Made by a program: the position numbers and the translations under genes | NCBI RefSeq assembly: GCF_002549775.1 | Contig: NZ_NMTR01000019.1 | Coordinates: forward strand, 62,001 to 126,000 | Source: Faecalibacterium langellae | Lineage (GTDB): Bacteria > Bacillota > Clostridia > Oscillospirales > Ruminococcaceae | DNA: 64,000 bases | Direction: 5' to 3' | The notes under the pieces: generated by a model | Databases searched by the model: none | What the model was told of the DNA's origin: nothing | Seen by the model: the letters and a program-made list of their open reading frames with translations, nothing else | Part shown: positions 51,427 through 61,500 of the stretch, one piece after another | How positions within the stretch are numbered: the first letter of the stretch is position 1 | How the letters are laid out: the number at the start of each line of letters is the position of its first letter

Positions 51427-52266
51427 ATGCTCAAACGACTGCGCAACGCGCACCCGGTCCTGTTCTGCATCCTGGTCGAGGTGCTGTTCCTCGGCAGCCT
51501 GTTCGTATCGGACCTGGTCTTTACCTTTGTACTGCTCTTTGCCCGGGCAGATTTTTCCGCCCTGGACGGCTATCTTTACAGCGGCCTGCAGGAGCTTGTG
51601 GGCACGCTGGTGGTGGTGCTGGTGCTGCAAAAGACTGGCCGCCTCGGGCTGCTGCGGCGGCGCGGCAGCGGTTTTTTCAATGGCCTGCTGGTGGGCATGT
51701 ACCCGCTGGTGATGATCGGCTACAGCCTGGCGGGCTCGCTGATGTTCGAGCGGCCGGACGACCGGGCGCTGCTGCCGCTGCCGCGCATCCTGAGCTTTCT
51801 GGTCAGCATGATGCTGGTGGGCGTGGCAGAGGAGTTCGTCTTCCGCGGCGTGGTGGCCCAGACCCTGCTGGAGCACTACGGCACCAGCCGGGGCGGCATC
51901 TGGAAAGCCTGCCTTGTGTCCGGCGTGCTGTTCGGCGCGGCCCACCTGACGAACCTTCTGGGGTCGGCACCCTTCGGCGTGCTGATGCAGTGCCTGTTTG
52001 CGGCATCGCTGGGCAGCCTGTTCGCGGCCATCTACTTCCGCACCGGCAACATCTGGGTGACGGTCTTCCTGCATGGCATGATGGATATCTCCTCCATGAT
52101 CATCGGCGGCATGTACGGCACCGTGACCATGGCCGAGAGCGTGAGCAGCTACGATTCCTCCATGCTGATCTCGGTGGCCGTGTATCTGATCCCCATGCTG
52201 TTTTTGCTGCGCAGAAAGAAGCTGCCGGAGGTGCAGCTCTACTGGAACGCCTACGCCAAAAAATAA
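51427..52266 (+). CDS. CPBP-family intramembrane metalloprotease
   Basis: A 279-residue membrane protein with about eight helices and the three CPBP (Abi) motifs: VAEEFVFRG (EExxxR), FGAAHL (FxxxH) and FLHGMMD (HxxxD-like). The family includes prenyl-protein-type proteases and bacteriocin-immunity proteins. AGGAGG precedes the ATG. The gene begins 52 nt after the GT-C tail and 157 nt before rpsO; no functional link is evident. Confidence 0.88.
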   Translation: MLKRLRNAHPVLFCILVEVLFLGSLFVSDLVFTFVLLFARADFSALDGYLYSGLQELVGTLVVVLVLQKTGRLGLLRRRGSGFFNGLLVGMYPLVMIGYSLAGSLMFERPDDRALLPLPRILSFLVSMMLVGVAEEFVFRGVVAQTLLEHYGTSRGGIWKACLVSGVLFGAAHLTNLLGSAPFGVLMQCLFAASLGSLFAAIYFRTGNIWVTVFLHGMMDISSMIIGGMYGTVTMAESVSSYDSSMLISVAVYLIPMLFLLRRKKLPEVQLYWNAYAKK

Positions 52267-52423
52267 AGGCAGAAGGCAAAAAAATCCTTGCTTTTTGCAA
52301 GGGGTTCTGGTATACTGTATCTGTTACCGTGGTACGGGGCTGGGAGTATGCCCGCTTTTTGGGAATGCCGTTTCCCGCCGCTGTTCCATTGGCACATAAA
52401 ATTTTATAAAGAGGTATGTAACT

Positions 52424-52678
52424 ATGAACAAGCAGGAAGTTATGGCCAAAGTCGCTCTGACCGAGAAGGACACTGGCTCTCCCGAGGTCCAGGTCGCTCT
52501 GCTGACCGCTCACATCAACGAGCTGAACGAGCACCTGAAGAAGAACCCGAACGATCACCACAGCCGCCGCGGCCTGATGAAGATGGTTGGCCGCCGCCGC
52601 AATCTGCTGGCTTATCTCCAGAAGAAGGACATCGAGCGTTACCGTGCTCTGATCGCAACTCTGGGTCTGCGTAAGTAA
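52424..52678 (+). CDS. rpsO: 30S ribosomal protein S15
   Basis: An 84-residue small-subunit protein with the S15 signature [13 protein letters not shown] and [18 protein letters not shown]. It binds 16S rRNA early in assembly. It is a few residues shorter than the usual 88-89. A strong ribosome site (AAAGAGGTATG region) precedes the ATG. rpsO-pnp is a very conserved gene order; a terminator lies between the two here. Confidence 0.97.
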   Translation: MNKQEVMAKVALTEKDTGSPEVQVALLTAHINELNEHLKKNPNDHHSRRGLMKMVGRRRNLLAYLQKKDIERYRALIATLGLRK

Positions 52679-52689
52679 TTTAAACAGAG

Positions 52690-52720
52690 GGCAGGTACCG
52701 CAAAGGTGCCTGCCTTTTGC
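52690..52720 (+). terminator. Terminator between rpsO and pnp
   Basis: GGCAGGTACC / GGTGCCTGCC followed by TTTTGCTTT. In other bacteria this gap also carries a processing site for RNase III or self-regulation. Confidence 0.75.
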
Positions 52721-52872
52721 TTTATGTACAAATGGCAGCGGCTGCGTATTGCAGCAGTAAATCGAGCGCCCGTGCCGAAAAAGCAGTGCACGGACGTTGG
52801 ATTTATTGCTATGATGCGCGTGCCACCGCCTTTTGGATAGAAAAAAATAAAAGATCCAAGGAGGCAAAAACA

Positions 52873-55020
52873 ATGGCAATTGAATTTGGTTCCCGCAGAG
52901 AGACCTTTGAAAACTACAAGGTCTACGAGACCATGCTGGCAGGCCGCCCGTTCAAGGTCGAGATGGGCAAGATGTGCGGTCTGTCCAACGCCAGTGCGCT
53001 GATCCGCTACGGCGAGACCTGCGTCATGTGCAACGTGGTCATGAGCCCCAAGCCCCGCGAAGGCGTGGACTTCTTCCCCCTGAACGTGGAGTATGAGGAG
53101 AAGCTCTACGCCGCAGGCCGCATCCCCGGCAGCTTCATGCGCCGCGAGGGCCGCCCCGGTGAGCGCGCCATCCTCACCAGCCGCGTGGTGGACCGCCCCA
53201 TGCGCCCGCTGTTCCCCAAGGAGATGCGCAATGACGTGTGCATCACCATGACCGTCATGAGCCTGGACCCCGACTGCAGCCCTGAGATCGCCGGTATGAT
53301 CGGTGCGTCTCTGGTCACTGCCGTGTCCGACATCCCCTGGAACGGCCCCATCGGCGGCGTGCAGGTGGGTCTGGTGGACGGCGAGATCGTGCTGAACCCC
53401 ACCCAGGAGCAGCGCAAGGTCAGTGACCTGGCCCTGACCGTTGCCGCCACCATGGACAAGATCGTCATGATCGAAGCCGGTGCCAACGAGGTGGACGAGG
53501 ACACCATGCTGAACGCCATCAAGGCCGCTCACGTGGAGATCAAAAAGACCATCGAGTTCATCAACAAGATCGTGGCCGAGCGCGGCAAGAAGAAGATCGA
53601 CTTCCAGGTCGTGGGTCTGGATATGGACGTGTTCCACGCCATTCAGGACAAGTATCTGGACGACTTCAAGGCTGCCATGGACACCGACGACAAGAACGTG
53701 CGTGACGCCGCTCTGCTGCCCATCATGGACAAGATCGCCGAGGAGTACCCCGACCTGTCCGCTGCCGACCTTGACCTGGTCAGCTACAAGATGCAGAAGT
53801 TCGTCGTGCGCCGCTGGCTGCTGGACGAGGGCAAGCGCGTGGACGGCCGCGGCATCAACGAGATCCGCCCGCTGGCTGCAGAAGTGGGCATTCTGCCCCG
53901 TGTGCATGGCTCCGGTATGTTCACTCGCGGTCAGACCCAGGTGCTCACCACCTGCACCCTGGGCGGCACCAAGGACAACCAGCTCATGGACGACCTGACC
54001 GACGAGCAGACCAAGCGCTACATCCATCACTATAACTTCCCGCCGTACTCCGTCGGCGAGGCCCGCGCACCCCGCAGCCCCGGCCGCCGCGAGATCGGTC
54101 ACGGCGCACTGGCCGAGCGCGCTCTGGTGCCCGTGCTGCCCTCGCTGGAGGAGTTCCCCTACACCATCCGCTGCGTGTCTGAGGTGCTGAGCTCCAACGG
54201 CTCCACCTCGCAGGCTTCCATCTGTGGTTCGACCCTGGCTCTGATGGACGCCGGCGTGCCCATCAAGGCACCTGTTGCCGGCATCTCCTGCGGCCTGATC
54301 ACCGAGGGCGACCGCTGGATGACTATGCTGGACATCCAGGGCGTGGAGGACTTCCACGGTGATATGGACTTCAAGGTGGGCGGCACCCGCAAGGGCATCA
54401 CCGCCATCCAGATGGATATCAAGATCGACGGCCTGACCTACGATATCATTGCCGAGGCATTTGAGAAGTGCCGCAAGGGCCGCCTGTATATCCTGGATGA
54501 GATCATCAAGCCCGTCATCGCTGAGCCGCGCCACGAGCTGAGCCGCTACGCCCCCAAGATGTTCAGCATGATGATCCCCACCGATAAGATCAAGGACGTC
54601 ATCGGCAAGGGCGGCAAGGTCATTCAGGACATCTGCGCCACCTGCAACTGCAAGATCGACGTGCAGGAGGACGGCCACGTCTTTGTCTCCGCCGTGGATC
54701 AGGAGGACGCAAAGCGCGCTATCTTCACCATCAAGACCATTGTGGAGGACCCGGAGATCGGTGCCATCTACAAGGGCAAGGTCACCCGCCTGATGAACTT
54801 CGGTGCCTTCGTTGAGATCGCACCGGGCAAGGAAGGTCTGGTGCACATCTCCAAGCTGGACACCAAGCGTGTGGAGCGCGTGGAGGATGTGGTCGCTGTG
54901 GGCGACGCCATCGTGGTCAAGGTGACCGATATCGACCAGCAGGGCCGCATCAACCTGAGCCGCCGCGACGCCATTCTGGCACTGGAAGCCAAGCGCGCCG
55001 AGCAGGCACAGCAGCAGTAA
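52873..55020 (+). CDS. pnp: Polynucleotide phosphorylase
   Basis: A 715-residue 3'-5' exoribonuclease of the RNA degradosome or exosome-like trimer. Two RNase PH domains (about 10-235 and 325-550), a linking helical domain, a KH domain (IGKGGKVIQ near 577-585) and a C-terminal S1 domain (YKGKVTRLMNFGAFVEI) are all present. The start at 52873 follows AAGGAGG and gives MAIEFGSRRETFE; in-frame codons before it lack a ribosome site. The antisense strand of this gene also stays open for 800 codons, which reflects its GC-rich codon use. Confidence 0.96.
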   Translation: MAIEFGSRRETFENYKVYETMLAGRPFKVEMGKMCGLSNASALIRYGETCVMCNVVMSPKPREGVDFFPLNVEYEEKLYAAGRIPGSFMRREGRPGERAILTSRVVDRPMRPLFPKEMRNDVCITMTVMSLDPDCSPEIAGMIGASLVTAVSDIPWNGPIGGVQVGLVDGEIVLNPTQEQRKVSDLALTVAATMDKIVMIEAGANEVDEDTMLNAIKAAHVEIKKTIEFINKIVAERGKKKIDFQVVGLDMDVFHAIQDKYLDDFKAAMDTDDKNVRDAALLPIMDKIAEEYPDLSAADLDLVSYKMQKFVVRRWLLDEGKRVDGRGINEIRPLAAEVGILPRVHGSGMFTRGQTQVLTTCTLGGTKDNQLMDDLTDEQTKRYIHHYNFPPYSVGEARAPRSPGRREIGHGALAERALVPVLPSLEEFPYTIRCVSEVLSSNGSTSQASICGSTLALMDAGVPIKAPVAGISCGLITEGDRWMTMLDIQGVEDFHGDMDFKVGGTRKGITAIQMDIKIDGLTYDIIAEAFEKCRKGRLYILDEIIKPVIAEPRHELSRYAPKMFSMMIPTDKIKDVIGKGGKVIQDICATCNCKIDVQEDGHVFVSAVDQEDAKRAIFTIKTIVEDPEIGAIYKGKVTRLMNFGAFVEIAPGKEGLVHISKLDTKRVERVEDVVAVGDAIVVKVTDIDQQGRINLSRRDAILALEAKRAEQAQQQ

Positions 55021-55045
55021 GCGCCCGATCCAATCAGCAATCAGC

Positions 55046-55090
55046 AAAAAAGAGGACCCGATGCAGACGATGCATCGGGTCCTCTTTGTA
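55046..55090. terminator. Terminator between pnp and the pilus locus
   Basis: AAAGAGGACCCGATGCA / TGCATCGGGTCCTCTTT, a 17-bp stem, with T-runs on both sides. Confidence 0.88.
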
Positions 55091-55104
55091 TAACAAGATG
55101 AAAT

Positions 55105-55926
55105 TTATACCGTGCGGTACCGACGGTCCAACGTCCAGCCGAAGGCGAACAGCAGCAGGCCGCTCACGGCCATCACCGGCACGGGCCAGTTCAGCTGGCC
55201 GGTCTTGGGCAGGGCGGGGTTCGCCGGGCGGCCGGGCTGAGCCGGAGTATCCGTGTCGGCGGGAGTGGACGGCTCATTGGGTGCGTCCGGGAAATCCGGC
55301 GTGGCCGGGGTGCTCGGGCCGTCGGGGGAGACGGGCGTGCTGGGAGTGTCCGGCGTTTCCGGAGTCTCCGGCGTGTACGCGCCCACCTTCGGGCTGGCGT
55401 CCACATCGTAGAGCCACTGGCCGTCCTCTGCCAGCGGCAGGGAAACCAGGAAGGGGTTCACGGCCTTGTAGCCTGCGGAAGCCTTGGTCTGCGCCACGAG
55501 GTACAGGCCCAGCTCCAGATCTTCAAAGACTGCGTTGCCGTCGTTGTCCACGGCCTGCACCGTGCCTTCCGAGCCCGGGGCCAGATAGTCCAGCAGGCGG
55601 CCTGCCAGAGAGCTGTCGCCCAGATCGTTCAGGTCGCCCAGCTCGATGCCGCAGCCGTAGAAGTCGCCGCAGTATTCAAAGCTCAGGTCGCCGTTTTTGC
55701 GCTGGACCTCGGCCACGCGGTAGATGGTCAGCTCGCCGCCGCGCAGGGCCTTCTGGCTGGCTTCGTCGTACAGGCGCACCCGGATGGTGCCGGTCATGGG
55801 GTCGCCGTTGCGGTCGGTCAGCTTGATGTTGGCGCTGGTGGCAAAGGCGGGCAGTGCGCTCACCGCCAGAAGACACAGCATCAAAAGCAGGGCCGCAGCG
55901 TGCTTTTTGAGATCAGTGCGTTTCAT
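55105..55926 (-). CDS. Minor (basal) pilin with Cna-B-like domain, LPKTG anchor
   Basis: A 273-residue surface protein. Signal peptide 1-30 ends PAFA. One prealbumin/Cna-B-like module (NIKLTDRNGDPMTGTIRVRLYD ... GLYLVAQTKASAGYKAVN, residues about 33-165) is followed by a Pro/Thr/Asp-rich stalk and the sorting signal LPKTGQ, a hydrophobic helix and RRYRTV. The sortase C gene overlaps it by 14 nt. Its position last in the operon and its short length suit a basal pilin that is joined to the cell wall. ATG 55926 is used; GTG 55935 is in frame. Confidence 0.88.
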   Translation of the reverse strand: MKRTDLKKHAAALLLMLCLLAVSALPAFATSANIKLTDRNGDPMTGTIRVRLYDEASQKALRGGELTIYRVAEVQRKNGDLSFEYCGDFYGCGIELGDLNDLGDSSLAGRLLDYLAPGSEGTVQAVDNDGNAVFEDLELGLYLVAQTKASAGYKAVNPFLVSLPLAEDGQWLYDVDASPKVGAYTPETPETPDTPSTPVSPDGPSTPATPDFPDAPNEPSTPADTDTPAQPGRPANPALPKTGQLNWPVPVMAVSGLLLFAFGWTLDRRYRTV

Positions 55927-56758
55927 TTCTTTCACCTCTTGAAGATTTGCGTTTGCGGGTGGAGAACAGCAGCCAAATCAGCAGTGCCAGCAGCAGCGGC
56001 AGGGCAATGATGGGCGCCGTGATGATAGGTTCGATCTTGGTGGCTTCGCTGGTGACGCGGATGTGCTTGAGCTTGTCCGGCGTCTCGATGCGTCGGCCGC
56101 GTACCAGCAGGCGGTGGGAGTTGATGCCGTAGGGGGTGCAGGTCATCAGGGTGACGTAGTCCTTGCCTTCGGTCACCTTCAGGTTATCAGTCTCGGTGGG
56201 CAGCACGATGGAGATGTTGTCCACCTCATAGGTGAGCACCCGGTCCAGCACCGTGATGGTGAAGGTGTCGCCCACTTCCAGCTGGTCAAGGTTGGTGAAC
56301 AGCTTGGCGCTGGGCAGGCCCCGGTGGGCCGAGATGACCGCGTGGGTGCTCTCGCCGCCCACCGGCAGGCTGGTGCCTTCCAGATGGCCCGCGGCCACCT
56401 GCAGCACGCCGTCGCTGGTGCCGTGGTAGATGGGCAGCTCCACGCCGATCTTTTCAATGGTGATGTAGCCCATGATGCCGGTGCCGGTCACGTCCAGCGT
56501 GCTTTCGTAGCTGGGGAAGCGGTCCGGGTGGTACAGGGCGTCCGGGTCGGCGGCAATCTGCGCGTTGAAGGCGTCTGCGGCGTCAAAATAGGCGCTGTAA
56601 TCGGCGTCGGTCAGCTTGTCCACATCGGCGGCGTAGGTGGCCACTGCGCGGGACTGGTGCCGCTGGTTGACGTAGTCGCTGAGGGTGGGGTATAACATCA
56701 CGGATAGACCCACGAAAAAGACGAGGATCAGGATGATTGTGCTTTTGTTCTTTTTCAT
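55913..56758 (-). CDS. Class C (pilus-specific) sortase
   Basis: A 281-residue transpeptidase with an N-terminal membrane segment and a C-terminal hydrophobic helix (about 250-270). The catalytic triad is visible: His in AVISAHRGLPSAKLF, Cys in TLMTCTPYGINSHR and Arg in RLLVRGRR. A lid-like stretch (HPDRFPSYESTLDV) precedes the fold. Class C sortases join pilin subunits through the motif LPxTG. The gene lies between the major and minor pilin genes, as in many Gram-positive pilus islands. Confidence 0.92.
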   Translation of the reverse strand: MKKNKSTIILILVFFVGLSVMLYPTLSDYVNQRHQSRAVATYAADVDKLTDADYSAYFDAADAFNAQIAADPDALYHPDRFPSYESTLDVTGTGIMGYITIEKIGVELPIYHGTSDGVLQVAAGHLEGTSLPVGGESTHAVISAHRGLPSAKLFTNLDQLEVGDTFTITVLDRVLTYEVDNISIVLPTETDNLKVTEGKDYVTLMTCTPYGINSHRLLVRGRRIETPDKLKHIRVTSEATKIEPIITAPIIALPLLLALLIWLLFSTRKRKSSRGERNETH

Positions 56759-56780
56759 GGGCTACTCCCTAATGTTATAA

Positions 56781-56821
56781 GGATAGGAGCCGGAGGCCTT
56801 TTGGGCCCCGCGCTCCGGTGC
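56781..56821 (-). other. Hairpin between major pilin and sortase genes
   Basis: On the minus strand CCGGAG pairs with CTCCGG around GGGCC/GGCC. There is no T-run, so it could stabilise or process the pilin mRNA rather than end it. Confidence 0.45.
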
Positions 56822-56841
56822 TGTGGGGGATAAAGGAGAAA

Positions 56842-58395
56842 TTACTTGTTCTCCATGCGCTTCTTGGTGACCAGCAGGACGATGGCTGCCACCATCAGGC
56901 CGCCGCCGATGACATAGAACAGGGTGGTGCCCATGCCGCCGGTGCTGGGCAGCACAGTACCGGCCTTGTTCTCAACGCGAACAACGTGGTCGTCAGCAGT
57001 AGTATCGCCGTACTTAACAGTGTAAGAAATGGTCTGACTTGCAACCGTGGGCAGAGTACCGCGATCAATCACAACGGTAATAGGAGCGGTCAGCTTGTTA
57101 TAGCCCACAGGAGCCTTGGTCTCCTCCAGATAGTAGGTGCCAGCGTCCAGACCCTCAAACGTGATGTTACCATTAGCAGGGGTCTTGACCTTTGTGGCGG
57201 CAGAATCGGTGGCAGTCCAGTCGGTCAGCTTATACTCAGCATTCTCAGCAGCAGAGCCGTCTTTGATTTTAGTCAGCACAGCGTATTTAATGGTTTCACC
57301 GTCCTTCTTGTACAGCTGGAACTCAGCATCTGCCAGAGCGTGGTTAGTATCATCACCGCCGAGGTTTGCAAACTTGCGCACGCCCATCTCCCAGACGTAG
57401 GTCTTGGTGGTGGAGGACTCGGTCGTGGAGTTGTTACCGTACGTCAGAACGGCTTTGTTGTCGTTGCCCGTAGTACCAATTACTGCATCAGAAGTAACAG
57501 TGGCACTATAATCTACTTGGATGTAATCATAAGGTTTCAGAGCCTTGAGGAACTTGATCTCAAAGGTGCAGGTATCAGAGGTAGAAGTTACCAGCTCATA
57601 ATCAGTACCAGGGGTGAGATTATCACCGTCGTTGCTGCCACCGGTCTTAGGGTCACGCACGAGCAAAACCGTAACGGACTTTTCATTGAATTTCAACCCG
57701 TTGGACATGGTATCGTGCAGAACGTAGTTGGTGGGATTACCATCGGTCACATGAATGCGGGTTTGGAATTTCACCGTGTCACCAATGCCGGCATCATTGC
57801 TGTAGCCAAGAGTATTGCCTTCGTAAACTTCCTTTTCGATAGTGGGCTTGCTGTTCTTCTCTCTGATTACTGCGTTCGGGTCGGTAGTACCAATGGAGCA
57901 CATAGCACCATTGTTCAGATCAGAAACCACCAGATACCAGCCGAGGGGCAGATTGCTAAATGTAAGAGTAATGCCGTTAGCCTTGGCAGAGCCATCTTCA
58001 GGGACATTATTGGGAGTAAATTTAGCATATGTACCGGCATCGTTTGCAAATTTCTGAATAGCAGTGTCATTATTCTTGGAATTGCTATTGATCCAGGTAA
58101 CAGCACCGGTTTCTTCGTCTAACTTCAAGTCACCGGTTTGGTTGCGAACGAAGGCTCTCCAAGCTTCATTCGCCGTATAACGGTAAGAGTTGGTATCTGC
58201 GTGGTACTCCAGATTCAGAATACGGTAAATTTTATAAGTCTGGTTCGTAACGGCGTTCTCGATGGTAATGCTACCAGTGCCAGTGGCAGCAGCAGCGGTA
58301 GCATCACCATCAGTCGCAAATGCCGGGATCGCCATGGCGCACACCATGGCAGCTGCCAGCAGTACAGCCATGAGTTTCTGAATGGTCTTTTTCAT
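56842..58395 (-). CDS. Major pilin (SpaA-type shaft), LPSTG anchor
   Basis: A 517-residue protein with a signal peptide (to PAFA near 27) and at least two Cna-B or D2-type domains. The last contains the E-box-like YYLEETKAPVGYN, whose glutamate promotes an isopeptide bond. TIEKEVYEG near residue 185 may hold the pilin-motif lysine. The sorting signal LPSTGG is followed by a helix and KKRMENK. Length and position suggest the shaft subunit. The ribosome site (AAGGAG) is 13 nt from the ATG, a longer gap than usual. Confidence 0.88.
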   Translation of the reverse strand: MKKTIQKLMAVLLAAAMVCAMAIPAFATDGDATAAAATGTGSITIENAVTNQTYKIYRILNLEYHADTNSYRYTANEAWRAFVRNQTGDLKLDEETGAVTWINSNSKNNDTAIQKFANDAGTYAKFTPNNVPEDGSAKANGITLTFSNLPLGWYLVVSDLNNGAMCSIGTTDPNAVIREKNSKPTIEKEVYEGNTLGYSNDAGIGDTVKFQTRIHVTDGNPTNYVLHDTMSNGLKFNEKSVTVLLVRDPKTGGSNDGDNLTPGTDYELVTSTSDTCTFEIKFLKALKPYDYIQVDYSATVTSDAVIGTTGNDNKAVLTYGNNSTTESSTTKTYVWEMGVRKFANLGGDDTNHALADAEFQLYKKDGETIKYAVLTKIKDGSAAENAEYKLTDWTATDSAATKVKTPANGNITFEGLDAGTYYLEETKAPVGYNKLTAPITVVIDRGTLPTVASQTISYTVKYGDTTADDHVVRVENKAGTVLPSTGGMGTTLFYVIGGGLMVAAIVLLVTKKRMENK

Positions 58396-58500
58396 AGTGG
58401 GTGAAAGTCTCCTTCCTATTTTTTATGATTCCTCGTTGTAAAAACGGTCCTGTCTGCGGCGCAGAGAGTTTTGCGGCCGCAATGGAGGGTGCAGCTTGTT

Positions 58501-61500
58501 TTAATCTGCCCTCCTCTCGCGTCTGCGCTTTTGACAGAAACCACACACCAGTGCGGCAAGCACCATGGTGCCGCCCACTGCTGTATACAAAGTGGTACCG
58601 GCTCCGCCGGTAGAGGGGAGTTCGTAGCCCCCGGCGGGGGTCAGCTTGTTGGTCACAGTCAGCAGGCCGCCGCCTGTGACGCCGAGAGTATTGCTTTCAC
58701 TGTATGTAGCAGTGTATTTGCTGTTTTCCGGTTCTTCAATATAATAACTATAGCCGTTTGTAACATCGGAATAAACAGCAGTCCAGTTGTTATCCTTATT
58801 CAAGGTAATGGTCTGAGCAAAGCTGGTATCGCGCTCTGCCTTGGTGTGGCCGCTTTGGTAGCGGTAAAGGTTGACGGTGATGCTATCCACTGGGATGTCA
58901 GAACTGTTCGTAATCATTTTGCCGTCCTGATCCCGCCAGAACTTCTGAATCGTCAGCTGGCTGCGTTCGTTGGGCACATACAGTTCCGGCGAGGTGTGAT
59001 ACTTATATATGGATACCTCTGTCTGTGCCGGGACACTGATTGTGTTGTTGCCAACAGCTTTCTTATAAGCATCCTCTGCGGTCTGGCTGTCATTGTCCGT
59101 CCAGATAAAGAAGTATTCCTTATCCGACTTACGGTAGCCACTCGGCGGGTCTGTCTCCTTCAGCTTGTACAGGGTAGAAGTGTTGATGGTTACATTGTTT
59201 TTTTCTCCAACGTAAAGGCCTAAGCTGCCGTCTTCTCCGGTCTTTGGCAGTTCCGTACCGTTATCCCATTTGCCGGTGGTGGAATCGAATTTGTACAGCG
59301 TAAACACGGCACCGGGCAAACCAAGATTCTGGTTCGCACTGTCTACCTTATATAGGGTCAGCAGATTCTGCGTGATACCACCCCAACCATTGACAGCGTC
59401 TAGTTTGGTCTCTTTTTTACTGTCCTCATAACCGTCAATGTGCGCTGTGTTTTCAAGCGTGACCTTATCATTACTTGCGTCGGTCACATAGTCGTATTCC
59501 AGCACAAAAGCTTGTTCATCCGGAAATGTGAGCGTCATTTCATACACATTCTTGTTATTCTTGTCGGTATAGGAACGGAGACTAAGGCCGTAATAATTAT
59601 CCGGCAGGGGAGTATCACCATCCTGCTTGGGGTAGCTGTACAGCTTGACCGTACTTCGGTCCAGATGAGCGGTAATGCCCGCCGTGTTTACGGTCATTGT
59701 ATCCGTCATGGTGACCGTTCCGGTTGTAGAAAGCTTTTTTGCGGCAGGATTGATCACAATGGAATAACTGGCACGGCGGTCCCCGTGTCCGTCGTTTTTC
59801 GTACCGGTTTTGTTCAGTACAGGGGCGGTAAAGGTGGCGTCTGCATGTGCTGTATTCTCTCCCCACGCCGCTGCATTCGTATAAGTCTCTGTTTCCTTAT
59901 TCGGGTCATCGGTCCACGCAGAGTCGTTAACCTTGACTCTATAGCGAATCAAAATGGCCTGCACGTTTGCAGCATCTTCAGCACTGAGGTTTTTCAGGTT
60001 AGCCAGAGAGAAAGTAATTTTACCGTCATCCACGGACCAGCTAAAGTTATCACTCAGCTTATAATTGCCAAGTTTTTGAGTGACTTTCGTATCGCCGGTT
60101 TTGAAAACAGCATAGAAGTACTTATTGCTTGCGTTATCGAGAACTACACGGCTGTCCGGTGTATCGGTGACCGTAACAGAATCATTGGCGGAGAAAGACG
60201 CCCAATCCTCAACCTTCAATGTCAGCTGGTAATAAATGTAATTATCCTTTTCTCTATTATAGTCTGTCGTAAGGCTGTCGTCATAGTTTCCGATTTTCTT
60301 ACTACCAAGGTCGCTTGTAGAAACACCCTTGCTCAGCGTAGGGGTAGGCTTGGTCTTGGTGTAAGTGTACTTTGCATCCTTGCCACCGGCCTTGTTGATA
60401 AAATCAACCGCATCACCCTCGCTGATCCCGCTCACATTGATATAGGTGTGGTACCCATCAATGGAAAGGGATTTGATGGGGGGTTCCCCGCTATAGTTAT
60501 TGGTCAGCTTAATTTTAAAGGACTGAACATGCGCGGTACTGTTCGGAAGCGTGATTTCAGTACCACTCTTTGCGCCTTCAGAGGTGTAGTACGTGATTTG
60601 AACGTCGATATTTGCCTCGGTGGCTGTGAGCACTGTATTGTCTGTACAGGTAAAACGCAGATTTTTGCGGATTTCTTTGTCCAGTTCATCGGCAATACCG
60701 TAGTGGTCACCCGTTTGGGGCTTTTTGATAGTATCGGTGAATGTGTAGCTGTTCCATTCAGCAGGCACCGGGGTGGAAACACTCCATTTACCTGTATAGA
60801 GATCGTCGGTGCCGGTCTCAGTCAGGCTGTCGGGGGCAGTCTTCGTGAAAGACCAATCGCGTTTGGTCACCTTGCAGGTATCATCTGCACTGTAGGTATC
60901 GTCGCCGCGCTTGACTTCAGCATGGTTTTCTACAGAAGTTTGACCTTCTGGTACCGTGGTCTTGTAAGTAAAGGTGTAAAGCTTGTCAATGGCAGTTTTA
61001 CTGAAGGTGTATGTAAATGTATTCGCACCATTTGCGCTGCTAACAGTATCAAACAGCGTACCTGTGTCACTGGTTTTGCTCTTTGCGGTAACGGTAATAT
61101 CACCCACGATCGTGGCACCATTGGTTTGAATGGTATCAGTCAGGGTCGTATTATTCAGGTCGCCGCCGTCCGGGTTGTAGACGGTAACAGTCCAGTAGAT
61201 GTAACCATCTTCGGAATCGTACTGCGAAGATTTTTCAATGTACTTGCTATGGGTAGCTGGGGTTTCGTGCTTGTCGTCCTCTTGCACCCATGCGGTGTTG
61301 TAAAATTTGCCGGAACCGTCTGTGCTCTTGTTCGTGATCTCTACCTCGTAGGTCAGAGTGTACTTTTGGCCGGCAGCAAGTTCGGGCAGGTCCTTGATCT
61401 CAAAGCTGCTGCCAGCGCCGTCAATTGTCAAGTTGTATTTTTTGAGTTCACCATCCGGTCCCTTCAGGACAAAACTGTCCGAAACGTATTTGCCGTTCAG

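Noticed and set aside
52639-55047. Minus-strand open frame of about 800 codons opposite pnp
   Set aside because: It is the antisense shadow of a GC-rich coding sequence, rich in His, Ala, Val and Gly, with no ribosome site or family match.
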